A stretch of 64,000 nucleotides of DNA from Adiantum capillus-veneris (taxonomy: Eukaryota > Streptophyta > Polypodiopsida > Polypodiales > Pteridaceae). A model generated the notes under the pieces. It was not told the DNA's origin, did not search any database, and saw only the letters and a list, made by a program, of their open reading frames with translations. A program made the translations under genes and the position numbers. How positions within the stretch are numbered: position 1 is the stretch's first letter; the number at the start of each line of letters is the position of its first letter. The DNA lies in the NCBI GenBank assembly GCA_014529385.2, contig CM043944.1, positions 76,341,884 through 76,405,883 on the forward strand. The letters are read 5' to 3'. Positions 43,782 through 54,066 of the stretch are shown piece by piece.

Positions 43782-44096
43782 CGAGAAGGGAAAGGTTTTT
43801 ACCTTTTGCCTGGATTAAAGACTGGTTTTTGCTTGAGCTTGGTTGTGGTTGAAGAGGAAGCAAAAAAAGGCACATGCTGAAGGTTTCTGGTTGAGGGTGC
43901 AGTTGAAGTATGAGAGGATGTGGTGAAGACTGCTGGGTGAGGTAATAATCACTAGGCCGCCTGAGGATGGGGCATCTCGCTGGACTTGGGGAAGTGGCAA
44001 CTCGTTGGAGCTCAGCACGAAAAACTTTGTTTTTTCTACTGTCGGTGCAGGCAAAAGACTTTGTTTTTTCTTATTTCTACTATCGGTGCAGGCCAA
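43782..44096 (-). other. PLE region upstream of ORF1 with a 40-bp duplication
   Basis: A 93-codon frame (44096-43815) has no known domain and is probably leader. It contains two copies of a segment around CTACTGTCGGTGCAGGCAAA (44036-44056 and 44077-44096). Confidence 0.5.
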
Positions 44097-45946
44097 AGAC
44101 TTGGGGGGTGCTGCTAGGCAGTGAGTAGCGTTAAATGGTAACCTTGCATTTGCACTACATTTCTACTCAAATGTATATATTTTTTATCAAAGTTTTAACC
44201 TAGTGTTCATTCTCTCTTTCCGTAATAGCCTTTTTCCATACAAACACCTTACCCTTCTTAGATCTTTATGCATTTACATCATATTTCTCTCTTCATGCTA
44301 AATGTAAATAGTAAACTTAACTCTACTCTCCAAGTTTTTTTTACTGTATATTCTTTTAATTAATTACCTTTACTAATTTAAATAGCTATCTACATCCCAC
44401 AATTTGTAAATAAATAATTTATGGGCACTTATCTTATCCATCTTCTCTCAAGGGTAGGGTTAACCTTGTAGGCCTTCCCTTCCCCACCACTATGTGACCC
44501 AAGTCTTGGATCATTTACTTGTGTTGGTCAACAAATCTTAAATATAATGTATATCCCCAATAAATCAAACTTTATTGGAGCCTACCTCATTTGTTTAAGG
44601 TGGATTCTCTTTTGAAAAAGCATGCTACACCTTGGATGCATGCTAAGGGGCCCCCTACAAGGAGACTTGGTTCAAAAGGTGTTTTGGATGCATCTTGAAC
44701 GCCTTAACTCGTGGGTATACTTGAGTAACACTCCAAAATCAGCTTAAACACTTTGAGAAGGTCAACTTTGCCTTTTACAGCACCCAATTCTGAGTTATAG
44801 GCTGAAAGTTATGGTGAAAACAAGGTGCTGCGGACACTGTTACTGCAGGTCAAAGTTACAATCAGGTAAACCACAAAGGTGAAAAGTTTTCTTGACTTCT
44901 CCAACATTCTAAAATACCAAAGGGGAGTTAAAAACCACTTGCATGTGGAGGGGTCGGCTCAAGATGCTTCCAAAGACACAACAAACAGGATGGGGACACT
45001 CTGCAGGAGCCACTGGAGGGACATCATGGTGGGGCCCACATACATTATCAACCCTTATGGAGCCTCCACGACCTAAAAGGCTATTTTTAATGAAAAAATA
45101 AGTCCCTTATTTGCATAATTGAAGGAATGGTCAAAAGGGAACCTAACTATGGTTAATTACCTACCCTAGTCAAGTTTAACCTAACCCAAGGTCTTGTACA
45201 GCTATAAAAAGGCCCTTTGGCAAGCACAAAAATACACACACCTACTCCATTGTTGCAAATAAGATCCTCTAAGGTTAGGGAAGCGCTAATCTCTCTCTCC
45301 TCTTGTCTCCCTATCCATTTCCTAAGCTCGCTATCATAAGCGGCACCATAGAGAGAGCATCAATATGCTATTGCTACCATTCTCTTGCAAACATTTCTCT
45401 TATCATACTCATCCCTAAATAAGGATTGTAGATTCTATATGAGAGCAAGGATATCAAGTTCAATGATCTATCTCATGGTTTGATCAACAAATTGTTGCAA
45501 TTGGGGTGTCGTCGTCACACTTTTGCTCTAAACGCATGTAAAATTGGTAAGCCTATCTTGGCAGCTTCTCATATTTTGTGCTCATTGGGTTGCTTGTTTG
45601 TTGAAAAAGTTTTTGTGCACCATGGTGTCTATTTGCTTGGCTTCTCTCATTATGTTGTGTGTAAGTAAGTCTTGGGGCTGCATAGATGGAGAAGAGCTCT
45701 CTATGCATGCCGCCTTATGTGTGTAAGTAGTCTCTTCTTTTGGGAAAGGAAAGGAGTTGTCAAGTATTTGTGCATTATGGTGTTTTGAGTTTTGAGGTTT
45801 TGTGCTTGCTTTTCTTAGAAGTATATGAGCACTAATATGGTGAAGGTCAATCTTTGCATGTGAGTTTGTGCAGTGTTCAAAGGGATTGCTTAAGGAGTGT
45901 GTGTTGAATGGTTGAAGGGCATTTTGTGTTGAAGCACATAAGGAAG

Positions 45947-45952
<6 letters not shown>
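44097..45952. other. Noncoding segment inside the PLE, possible solo LTR
   Basis: AT-rich, with no credible ORF. A plus-strand TATAAAAA at 45203-45210, followed by CT-rich DNA, resembles an LTR promoter, so a solo LTR may have inserted between the PLE leader and its 5' repeat. I could not find both LTR borders. TTGGGGGGTGCT near 44101 and again near 46204 may mark the two sides of such an insertion. Confidence 0.35.

Positions 45953-46014
<62 letters not shown>
45953..46014. repeat. (GT)n microsatellite
   Basis: About 31 GT units without interruption. Confidence 0.92.
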
Positions 46015-46015
<1 letters not shown>

Positions 46016-47050
46016 GTATATGGTTTGTTTTGGTTTCCTTCTTTCTCCATAAAAGAGGGTGGTGCCCCTAAAAAATATGCGTGTGTAGGGTCTCACGGAG
46101 TGGTTGTCTGGTGGGAGCCTTGAGTTGAGCCCCATCTCAAAAAATCCGCTCTCAGCAGCTGGTTCAAGCACTTGAACAAAGTAAACTCTCCTCACCAAGC
46201 GGCTTGGGGGGTGCTACCTGGCAACTGGCTCAAGCGTCGAAGTATGGAAAAATCTTCATGCAAAGCCTTGCTGTAGGTCTCCTTTTGAAGCTGCACAATA
46301 GCCCCACCAGGGTCGCCACCCGTATTATGCAGCACACACGCTTCCAGTTGGGCAGGGATCACTCCCAGGGCTGTGCCGCCTCTATTCAAAGCCGAGTTGG
46401 GACCCGTTATCTCTGTTTAAAGCTGAGGTGTGGCTCGTCACCTCAGCAGCAGCTACCGCCTTGTGAAACCGCGCTGTGACCCGAGCTTCGACCCACCACC
46501 ACAACAGCGGCTACCGCGTTGTAAAGTTAAGTTGTGACCAGCCACCTCAGCAGGAGTTGCAGCCTTGGTCGGGAGAACACCTGTATTGGGACCCACCCCT
46601 TCAAGCAGCAGCTGCGGCTACTAGTAGTAGCAAGTGGTCACCTTGTAAAGCTATGGCCGGTCTTACACCCGAGCAGCAGCTGCGGAAAGGCCGCGCGAGT
46701 ACATCTGAGCAGCGTTTTTTGGGAGTACAATCTGAGTAGCAACTAGGCCAAGAGCTGCAGCCTTCTACTAGCTGCCGCCATTTAGTGACGAGCTGCAGCC
46801 CGATAAGGCAACAGGTGGGAGCGCACTGTGCTGAAAACTGAACTGCAGCGGCTGCGAGTTCGCTTTGCTGTGAAGGGAACTGCCTCCTTGTAAATGTCGG
46901 AGCGGGAGCAGTCTTTTGGCCCTTGTAGTTGGGTTGTATGCTAGAGAGAAGTAAGGCTAGGCTAGGCTACAAGCTCCAAATTAGCTCGTCTATGTTGTGC
47001 AGGTGCTGTGTAAGTGAAGGGTGTCCCGAGAGAGAAGCAATGACTGAGGC
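46015..47050. repeat. GC-rich PLE 5' region with degenerate ~50-bp CAGCAG repeats
   Basis: Units near 46385, 46437, 46491, 46541 and 46592 share CACCTCAGCAGCAGCTACCG-like and GTTGTGACC-like blocks at a 50-54 bp period. Frames at 46204-46746 pass through the repeat and are not credible. It lies just inside the right inverted repeat, where a PLE leader is expected. Confidence 0.6.
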
Positions 47051-47280
47051 TGAGGTACCATTACAGTTTCTTGAGCCACACCATACCTCACTATTTATAC
47101 CCCCTCCATATCCTCCTTTATGTTTGCACCACTGATGAGCTAATGAAAGCGAAACGCGTTTGGTGTAAACATTGTCTCTCTTCCTTCCCCCCCCCTAATC
47201 TCGCATCGATTTTTCTTCTCATCCTCTTCCAACATGTCTCTTAAGCAAGATTTCGCTCGCTAAGTCGGTTTACGTTTAAA
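47051..47280. repeat. Right terminal inverted repeat of the PLE
   Basis: Reverse complement of 39372-39638, ending ACGTTTAAA. Copia-A sequence resumes at 47281-47284. Confidence 0.92.
47122..47170 (+). ncRNA. Hammerhead ribozyme (type I), PLE right repeat
   Basis: Identical over 49 nt to the left copy, but on the plus strand (antisense to the RT ORF). Helix I arms 47122-47131 and 47161-47170, CTGATGA 47132-47138, helix II 47139-47150, GAAA 47151-47154, predicted cleavage after T47160. Full conservation of core and helices in both copies argues for recent or selected identity. Confidence 0.9.
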
Positions 47281-47283
47281 GCC

Positions 47284-47758
47284 TTGTCTTTTGCCTCCGA
47301 ATTCCATTGCTAGCACAAAAGCTTTCAAAAGCTTGGCTTCAATATTTGCCTCCATTGTTAGATTTGAGGCATTTAACCTTAGTACCTGTTTCATTCTCCA
47401 CAAAGACTTTCCACCATATAGGAAACACATCGGATTTATTCTTCATGACATAAACCCATGTTTTCCTAGTCGCGTCGTCTATGAATGTTACATAATACAA
47501 TGAGCCACCAAGTGATGGTGTAGTTGCATGACCCCAAACATGATCTAATGAACCAACTCAAGTTTTTAATTTTTTCTTTCATTTTCTGATTTTTGAAATT
47601 TTACCCTCTTTTGTTTACCATAAACACAATCTTCACAGAACTCTAAGTCCACTTCTTTCAAACCTGGTAGAAGCTTCTTTGTTTGAAGGATTTGCATTCC
47701 TTTGGCACTCGTATGGCCAAGCCGGTAGTGCCACATCACACTGTCGACTTTTGTAGTT
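47284..47758. repeat. Right copy of the 475-bp direct repeat flanking the PLE
   Basis: Same copia-A integrase/pre-integrase DNA as 38899-39372. It lacks the 28-bp internal duplication found at the left. Copia-A continues from it to the right. Confidence 0.9.
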
Positions 47759-47835
47759 GTTGCACAAGCTAAAGGTTGTGTGCTCACAATACACAAGTAA
47801 AGTGTACTAGCCTTTTCTCCCTTGGCAACCACCAA
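47566..47835 (-). pseudogene. pol: Copia-A pre-integrase domain
   Basis: 89 codons with WHYRLGHTSAKGMQILQ and FCEDCVYGKQKRVKF, the GAG_pre-integrs zinc-binding region that precedes integrase in copia elements. Confidence 0.85.
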
Positions 47836-47957
47836 AGATCACTTTGAGATCTTCTACCATTTGCTTCCGAATGAAATGTTGTGATCTTCATCCTCCAATT
47901 GTCCTGTAGAGATCAAATTTTTGCAAAGAGAAGAAACATGCCTAACATCTTTAAGCT

Positions 47958-48377
47958 TCATTCATTTCCATTAGCAGTTTTGACATAAACTGTACCTTTG
48001 ACGATAATTTTAGAAGCTTCATCATCTCCCAAGTATACATACCCTAAATTATCTTCGGTGTAATCTTGGAAATGTTGCTTGTGTGATGCCGAATGGAATG
48101 AAGCCCCAGAATCTACTATCCAGGAATTAGACACATTGTCTAATGAGAGAATTAGAACATCTTGCTCTACTTTACCTACCACATTGGCCTCCGATGTTGG
48201 CTTGTTGTCTTGAGACTCCGACTCCTTCTTCTTGGACCAACAATCCTTCTTGACGTGGCTCTTCTTGCCACAATTCCAACATTCAAGAACTGACTTTGTG
48301 CATGACTTGCTCCGTCTTGAGCGATCATGACCCTTTTGGTTTTTGAACCTCTCCTTAGGCCTTCCTCTTGTTTCCAC
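47958..48377 (-). pseudogene. gag: Copia-A gag zinc knuckle and protease
   Basis: 139 codons with CWNCGKKSHVKKDC (CCHC) and SWIVDSGASFH, the aspartic protease DSG motif. The gag capsid part is missing: LTR sequence starts within about 20 bp upstream, so this is a deletion junction. Confidence 0.85.
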
Positions 48378-48394
48378 TGACAGTGGAGTACTTG

Positions 48395-48905
48395 ATGACT
48401 AAGTAGATAAGTAGATAATTGAGTGGATTACTTAATGGAGAGAGATAATTTTCACACACAAGAGATTATAGAGTACAGAGAGAGAGAGAGAGAGAGTACA
48501 CACGATATACATGGTTCACCCAATGTGGGCTACGTCCACAGGAAAGCATCCACTCAATGGCTTTAGTACTTCAAAACAACAAGTAGGTTACAAAGGGATT
48601 ATACCCTTTTGGAGATCCTACCTTGCTTCACTCTCACCACCTCACACCCACCTTGTTGCATCAACTTCAAACTATATAATGTGTGTAGAAATGGCCTCCT
48701 TTTATAGGCCAAAAGGGCTTCCCTCTCTCATGAGAGGCAGTCATGTGTAGCCGCCCTTGTGTAGATACAGACGCTCCAATCCGCCCATGTGTGGCCGCCT
48801 TTGAGAAGACAAGTCCTCCTTTGAGAGCGGCCACCCGCCATTAAATTCGGCCATCAGCCACTGGCTATTACCTATCGGCCACCGGCCAACCGATTGGGAC
48901 ACTTG
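48395..48905 (-). repeat. Truncated 5' LTR of copia-A
   Basis: Matches the inner 500 bp of 35910-36638, from GTAGATAATTGAG to CCAACCGAT; the outer portion is missing. AG microsatellite at 48479-48495. Confidence 0.8.
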
Positions 48906-49365
48906 TCAAGCTCCTCCTCGTGCTCCCCTCATGGTGTGCCTGAAGCCTATTGGTTGGCCACCCAAGGGGTCCAATGATAGTTTAGGATATTTAATTAATT
49001 GTCTTTGCATTTATCAAGTCCTCTCTCTCAAAGGGGAAAGGGGGACACTTGTCCCAAGGCTACCCTTGTTGCTTGTAATACCTCTTATTTGTGATTGGCT
49101 AGGCCTGGAGGGGTCCAATGAACTTCAAGCATGAGCTACAAGGGGGGGTCGATCAGAGAAATATAGGCCTGTTTCTCAGGGGTTATACTCTCCCACACAC
49201 TCTCATTATCAAATGTGCAAGGTGCAAGAGCTTCCTCTCCTTCTCCAAGCAAGTAGAGGTTGAGAGCCTACACCAATACTCTCGGCTATGGAGTACAAAT
49301 CCAACCAATAGCCATGCTTCAATGTTTAATCTTTCCATCTTCTCCTTCTTCATTACTATTCTATT
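48906..49365. other. Unassigned DNA before the chromovirus-like gypsy
   Basis: 460 bp with no motif. It may hold the leader or LTR end of the downstream plus-strand gypsy element, but no LTR border or primer site was found. Confidence 0.4.
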
Positions 49366-51117
49366 ATGTCTACTAGCAAGAAGAGTTATGATAATGAAGG
49401 AGCTAATTCTTTCTCCTATCAAATGTTTCTTCTTCCTCTTCCCTACCCTCATTCTCTGCTATCTTTGTCCACCTTCGAAGGTGTTTGAGGTCTTGGGAAT
49501 GAGGCTTGGGATAGTTAAAGCTTTCTTCAAATTTTATGTTATGCTTGTGACGCATGAAGCTTTCCATCTTCATTGCATCACCTAGGTCACAAGGAACACA
49601 AAGATTGGAGGATAAAATGCCTATTGGAGGGGGGACCGGCTCCACCTAAATCCGGTCCTCAACTGTTGTCATGTTCTCTAAATTATCTCTCTTGCAAAAA
49701 TATTGTTCATGCCAAGTTAACTAATTTCTATTCCTATGTTGTTATCTTCAACTATGTTCACCCGCTATGCTCACAAAGTAATTTCTCAAAAGTACTTCAT
49801 TAACTTCCGCTACTCTCAAGCCAGAGTTACTCAACAACTTTGTGCTTATGAAATTTTCCTTCCTCTCCAAGAGGAGAGAGAGCTTAGGAGGACTCTTGAA
49901 GAGACCCCCAAAAGAAAACCCTCTCCCATTTGAGAGGAGGAATCCAAACAGCAACAAGAAAGAAATGAAATTTTAAGTTCCTCTAAAGATATGGCTCCAC
50001 AAAGACGGCGATCTGGACAATTGTCCACTCCGTCCAAGAGGGAAAGATCAACACACAATCCTTCTCCTCATCATTCTAAAAGGGAAGAGAGGAAACAAAG
50101 GAAGAAAAGGGCTAGAAAGAGGTCACCCTCTTCTCCTTCTTCTTCTTCACCTTCCTCCTCTTCCAATGAGATCTATGGCTATTCTTCTAGACAATACAAG
50201 AGGGGAGGACATCACAAATTATTCCATGCATGGCGAAGGTCACAAAAGATAAAAAAGTTCAAGGAGGGAGGAAAGAGTTTTTTTTTCTCACCTATGATGG
50301 CACCTTTGGTGCTACCGAGACAAAGTGTTGGCCTTCATCCAGCAATTAATGCGGTCTTTGGATATGAGGGCTTTATGGAGTCCTCCAAGCTACGCCATGT
50401 AGCTATGCACTTTCAAAAATCAGCTCATGTTGGGCTAGCCTTCATGGCAACAGTGAAGCCCCAAAGACATGGAAAAATCTACGAGTTTCCATCATGAAGC
50501 AATTCGTTGCAAGCGATGCAAATGACAAAGTGCTTACTAAATGGTGTAGCTTGAAGCTTCTCTCTCATGAGTCTATCCAGAAGTATGTAGACAAGTTTTG
50601 GGATTTACATCTCAAGGCTAGTGTCTTTCAAAAAATAGACTTTTCCGAGCAAAGGTAGAAATTTTGTGTGGAATTACCTAAAGAGATGGCCAAATACATC
50701 AACTCTCAATGGCCTGGTACTATTAGCAAAGTAATACATCACATCATGGTGGCTTCACACATCAATTTCCATCAAGGGGTTAGATGGAATGTCAAGCCCA
50801 TGGAAAAAAAAGACAAAAGTGATGCAAAGGGAAAAACCAATGTTCAAAATTCTTCCCATTGCACTTCCAACAACAACAACAAAAATCGGTCCAAAGAGAA
50901 GGGAGTTTACAAAGGCAAAAAAAAACTCTCTCTTGTACAGCTTGAAGCTTTTTGCAAGGACTATAAGTGTTTCAAGCGTGGGGAGCAAGGACATGGCGAT
51001 CGTTCTTGCCCCAGGAAAAATTCTTGTAATGAGACTCCTCGGGCTTCCACCATCGAAGCTCCAAAAGAGGATCCTTTTTGCAAAGGATCATACTTTCCTA
51101 TGCTCGGGGAAAGGTAA
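49366..51117 (+). pseudogene. gag: Gypsy gag remains
   Basis: Starts MSTSKKSYDNEGANSFSYQM at 49366 and is soon broken. Frames at 49991-50497 (basic, Ser-rich, then capsid-like) and 50668-51117 follow. The latter has a knuckle reading CFKRGEQGHGDRSC, where the second Cys is Arg, so the zinc site is damaged. Confidence 0.7.
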
Positions 51118-51680
51118 GAGAGTATGATGCCTTCATCTTGTTTGACCCTGGCTCTACTCACAACTTCATATCAACAGAGTTGGCCACCAAGTTGGGCATT
51201 CAAGCTTTCGAGATGGGAGATATGGCTGACACATCTTTCAAGGGACAAAAAGCCTCCGTTACTCCCTTGATTGGGAAGTTGAGGCTTCATGTCCAAATCT
51301 ATGTCGACAGAGAAGACTTTTTCATCTCTCCTCTCCAACATGAGAATGCTCTCCTAGGGGCACCATGGTTTGATCGCATGGCTGCCAATATGAAGTTCCT
51401 TGAAATGAGAATCTACTTCACCTACAGGGGAAAGAACATGTATATAGATGCTAGTGAACATGGTTGCACCATTCCACTTGTAAATTCTCCTGCTTTTGAT
51501 AAATCAATGAAGAGCTCAGTTTTTGCGTACATTAAATTTTTCAAAGAGTCTCTAAAAGATCCTAAGGTTTCATCAAATGTAAATGGTAGGAATCAAGAAG
51601 AGTTAGACTTGTCTATTTTTCTAAAAGGATTCCAAGATGTGTTCATCGATGATATCCCTATGGACTTACCTCTAAAATAA
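51078..51680 (+). pseudogene. pol: Gypsy protease
   Basis: 200 codons. LFDPGSTHNFIS aligns with the retropepsin DSG motif, here DPG, and ALLGAPWFDRM is the second conserved block. RVP_2-type protease. It ends in TAA at 51678 before RT. Confidence 0.8.
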
Positions 51681-51699
51681 GGGGATGATGACCATCGCA

Positions 51700-52179
51700 T
51701 TGAGCTCCTTCCAAGAAGATCACCTCCTAACAAACCTCCGTATTGAGTCTCACAAGCTCAACAAGAGGAGATCATGAGACAAGTACAAGAATTAGTAGAC
51801 AAAGGGATGGTGAGGCCTAGTTCCTCTCCCTTTTGTTCCACAGTCCTTTAAGTGCAAAAGGAAGATGGTACATACCATATGTGTGTGGACTATCGAGCAC
51901 TAAACCATATCACTATCAAAAACGGATTTCCCGTGCCTCAGGTAGAAGATCCATTTGATAAGCTACAAGGCTCTACCTACTTCAATATGATTTACCGTAA
52001 AAGCGGCTATCATCAAATAAGGATAGTGGATGAAGATAATCCCAAAGACTGCGTTTCGCACAACGTTTGATCTTTATGAATATTTAGTCATGCCTTTTGG
52101 CTTGAATAATGCACCAGCTACGTTCAATCATCTAATGGAGAAGTTTTTTAGACCTTATCATAAATTCACTGGAGTATTC
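51700..52179 (+). pseudogene. pol: Gypsy RT N-terminal half
   Basis: KEDGTYHMCVDYRALNHITI is open in 51852-52070. After a frame change, [20 protein letters not shown] leads to HKFTGVF, where copia-B inserted. TATTC at 52175-52179 is the target duplication. Confidence 0.85.
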
Positions 52180-52371
52180 TGAAGGAGTACGAGCGGAACT
52201 GCGACGCGAGAGAGAGTGCGAGAAGAAGAGCACGACGCTATGGTGAACTCGCTCTACAGTAATGTGTAGAGCATAGTGAGTTCTTATTAGGTTTTAACAA
52301 AAGAATATGTGTACATACCTGGCGGCCCGCCCACTTACCTGGGCGACCACATTGGGCTTTATACCCCAACA
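52180..52371 (-). repeat. 3' LTR of copia-B
   Basis: TGAAGGAGTA to CCCCAACA. A polypurine tract (minus strand AAGTGGGAGGT) adjoins at 52372-52385. Confidence 0.93.
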
Positions 52372-52460
52372 ACCTCCCACTTAAAGTCCAATGTGGTACT
52401 TTAAGTGTGGGAGAAGCTACTATACAAGCTAATATACAAGAGATGTGGAGAAGTGATGTA

Positions 52461-53023
52461 CTACCCTACACCTAACTGCTTGCAAAAATGCGCAAAGCTC
52501 TCTGAGGGAAGTCCTTTTGTAAGTAGATCATCATGATTCTCTGTGGTGTGAACTAAAACAATCTGAAGTTGCTTATCCTCGAGAATTTCCCTGATGAAAT
52601 GATACTTCACATCCACATGCTTTGTCTTTGAGTGATAAACTGGATTGCAAGCCAATTGTATAGCACTTTGACTATCACAATATAACACAGGCATCTCTTC
52701 TTTGATTCCCAAATCTGTTACTAGTCGATTAAGCCAAATTGATTCTTTGCATGCCTCGATGCTGCAACATATTCAGCCTCTGTAGTAGACTGCGTAACAT
52801 AATCTTGTAATCTAGAACGCCATGATACTGCTCCACCAGCCAATGTAAAGACATACCCTGACGTAGACCTTCGGTTGTCTAAGTCACCTGCATAATCTGA
52901 GTCTGTAAAACCCTTTACGCTTAGCTCCTGACTCCCATAGCATATACGCATACTCTTTGTAGCTTTCAGGTATCTCAATATTCCTTTCACTGCCTCCCAA
53001 TGTTTCTTGCCTGAGTTTGACAT
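52461..53023 (-). pseudogene. pol: Copia-B RNase H in two frames
   Basis: The 53023-52721 frame has HWEAVKGILRYLKAT, GFTDSDYAGD and STTEAEYVAA. The 52712-52461 frame has LYCDSQSAIQLACNP and HVDVKYHFIREIL. All catalytic acidic residues are visible, but a frameshift near 52715 separates the halves. Confidence 0.88.
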
Positions 53024-54042
53024 TATCGACTTACTACTCCCACTGCAAATGCAATGTCTGGGCGAGTCGCAATCATTGCATACATCAAACTACCCACTGC
53101 AGACGCATACGGAATCTTATCCATTTCAGCCTTTTCTTCCTCAGACACACGACAATCTTGTTTGCTAAGTTTCACATATGGTTGCAATGGAACTCTCAAT
53201 GCCTTTCCCTTCTCCATATTGAAACGTTGCAAAACCTTGTCAATATACTCTGTTTGAGATAACCAAATCAACTTCTTTGATCTGTCTCTCTCAATGCGCA
53301 TACCAAGTATATGACTTGCCTCACCCATGTCTTTCATGTCAAACGATTTTGCCATCTTTGACTTCAAAGCTGAAATTTCTTCCAAGTGCTTGCCAACAAT
53401 CAACATGTCATCCACATACAAAATAAGGATCAGCCAACTGCCATCCTTAGCCTTCTTTGTATATAGACAGTGATTGAACTCACTACGTTTGTAGCCTTGA
53501 GAAAGCATAAACTTGTGGAATTTATGGTACCATGCCCTCGGTGATTGTTTTAAGCCATAAAGACTCTTTAACAACTGGCATACCCAATCTTCCTTGCCTT
53601 TCTCAACAAACCCTTCTGGCTGCTGCATGTAAATTTCCACATCTAAATCACCATGCAAGAACGCTGTCTTGACATCCATTTGGTGCAACACCAAATCTAA
53701 TATGGCAACCAATGCAAGAAAGCATCGCAATGTAGTCATCTTGACCACCGAAGAGAAGACTTCATCAAAGTCAATGCCTTGTTCTTGCTTAAAGCCCTTG
53801 GCAACAAGCCTTGCTTTGTACTTTGGCTGACTATCATGAGCGGTGATCTTATACCTGTAAACCCATTTACAAGGTAGAGCCTTTTTGCCCTGTAGTAATT
53901 TAACTAGCTTCCATGTCTTGTTTTTATGCAAAGCTGTCATCTCTAACTGCATGGCCAATTGCCAATTCCCGAAGTCCTTCATTTGCACTGCTTCCTTGTA
54001 ACATGAAGGCTCATTGCAATCAGTCAACATGACATAATTCAT
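53023..54042 (-). pseudogene. pol: Copia-B reverse transcriptase
   Basis: 339 codons, a full RVT_2 domain: KTWKLVKLLQGKKALPCKWV, KARLVAKGFKQEQGIDFDEV, DVKTAFLHGDL, SLYGLKQSPRAWY and catalytic LYVDDMLIV, ending TRPDIAFAVG. It is in frame with the upstream integrase ORF; only TGA at 54067-54069 separates them. Confidence 0.9.
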
Positions 54043-54066
54043 AGATGGAACAAACCTATCAGGAGG

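Larger units (their letters stand above)
39372..47280 (-). mobile_element. Penelope-like element (PLE) with terminal inverted repeats and hammerhead ribozymes
   Basis: A 7.9-kb insertion in copia-A. Its outer ends are inverted repeats (39372-39638 and 47051-47280), both carrying the same hammerhead motif. On the minus strand, ORF1 (43781-42090) overlaps ORF2 (42108-40059), which encodes a PLE-type RT without a recognisable GIY-YIG nuclease. Downstream are tandem repeats with long G/C homopolymers. Upstream are about 3 kb of noncoding, partly GC-rich repetitive DNA. PLEs are known to carry hammerhead motifs and inverted or direct terminal repeats, and nuclease-lacking PLEs are known in several eukaryotes. 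The 475-bp flanking repeat is unusual. Confidence 0.8.
35910..48905 (-). mobile_element. Copia-A: Ty1/copia element, minus strand, split by a PLE
   Basis: The 3' LTR (about 35910-36638), RNase H, RT and integrase lie left of the PLE at 39372-47280. Pre-integrase, protease and gag zinc knuckle and a truncated 5' LTR (about 48395-48905) lie right of it. About 475 bp of the integrase/pre-integrase region are present on both sides. The primer site and gag N-terminus are missing; the 5' LTR abuts gag directly. The outer part of the 5' LTR is also missing beyond 48905. All reading frames are broken. Confidence 0.8.

Noticed and set aside
46204-46746. GC-rich plus ORFs of 70-91 codons
   Set aside because: Open because of the 50-bp repeat; no consistent protein motif.
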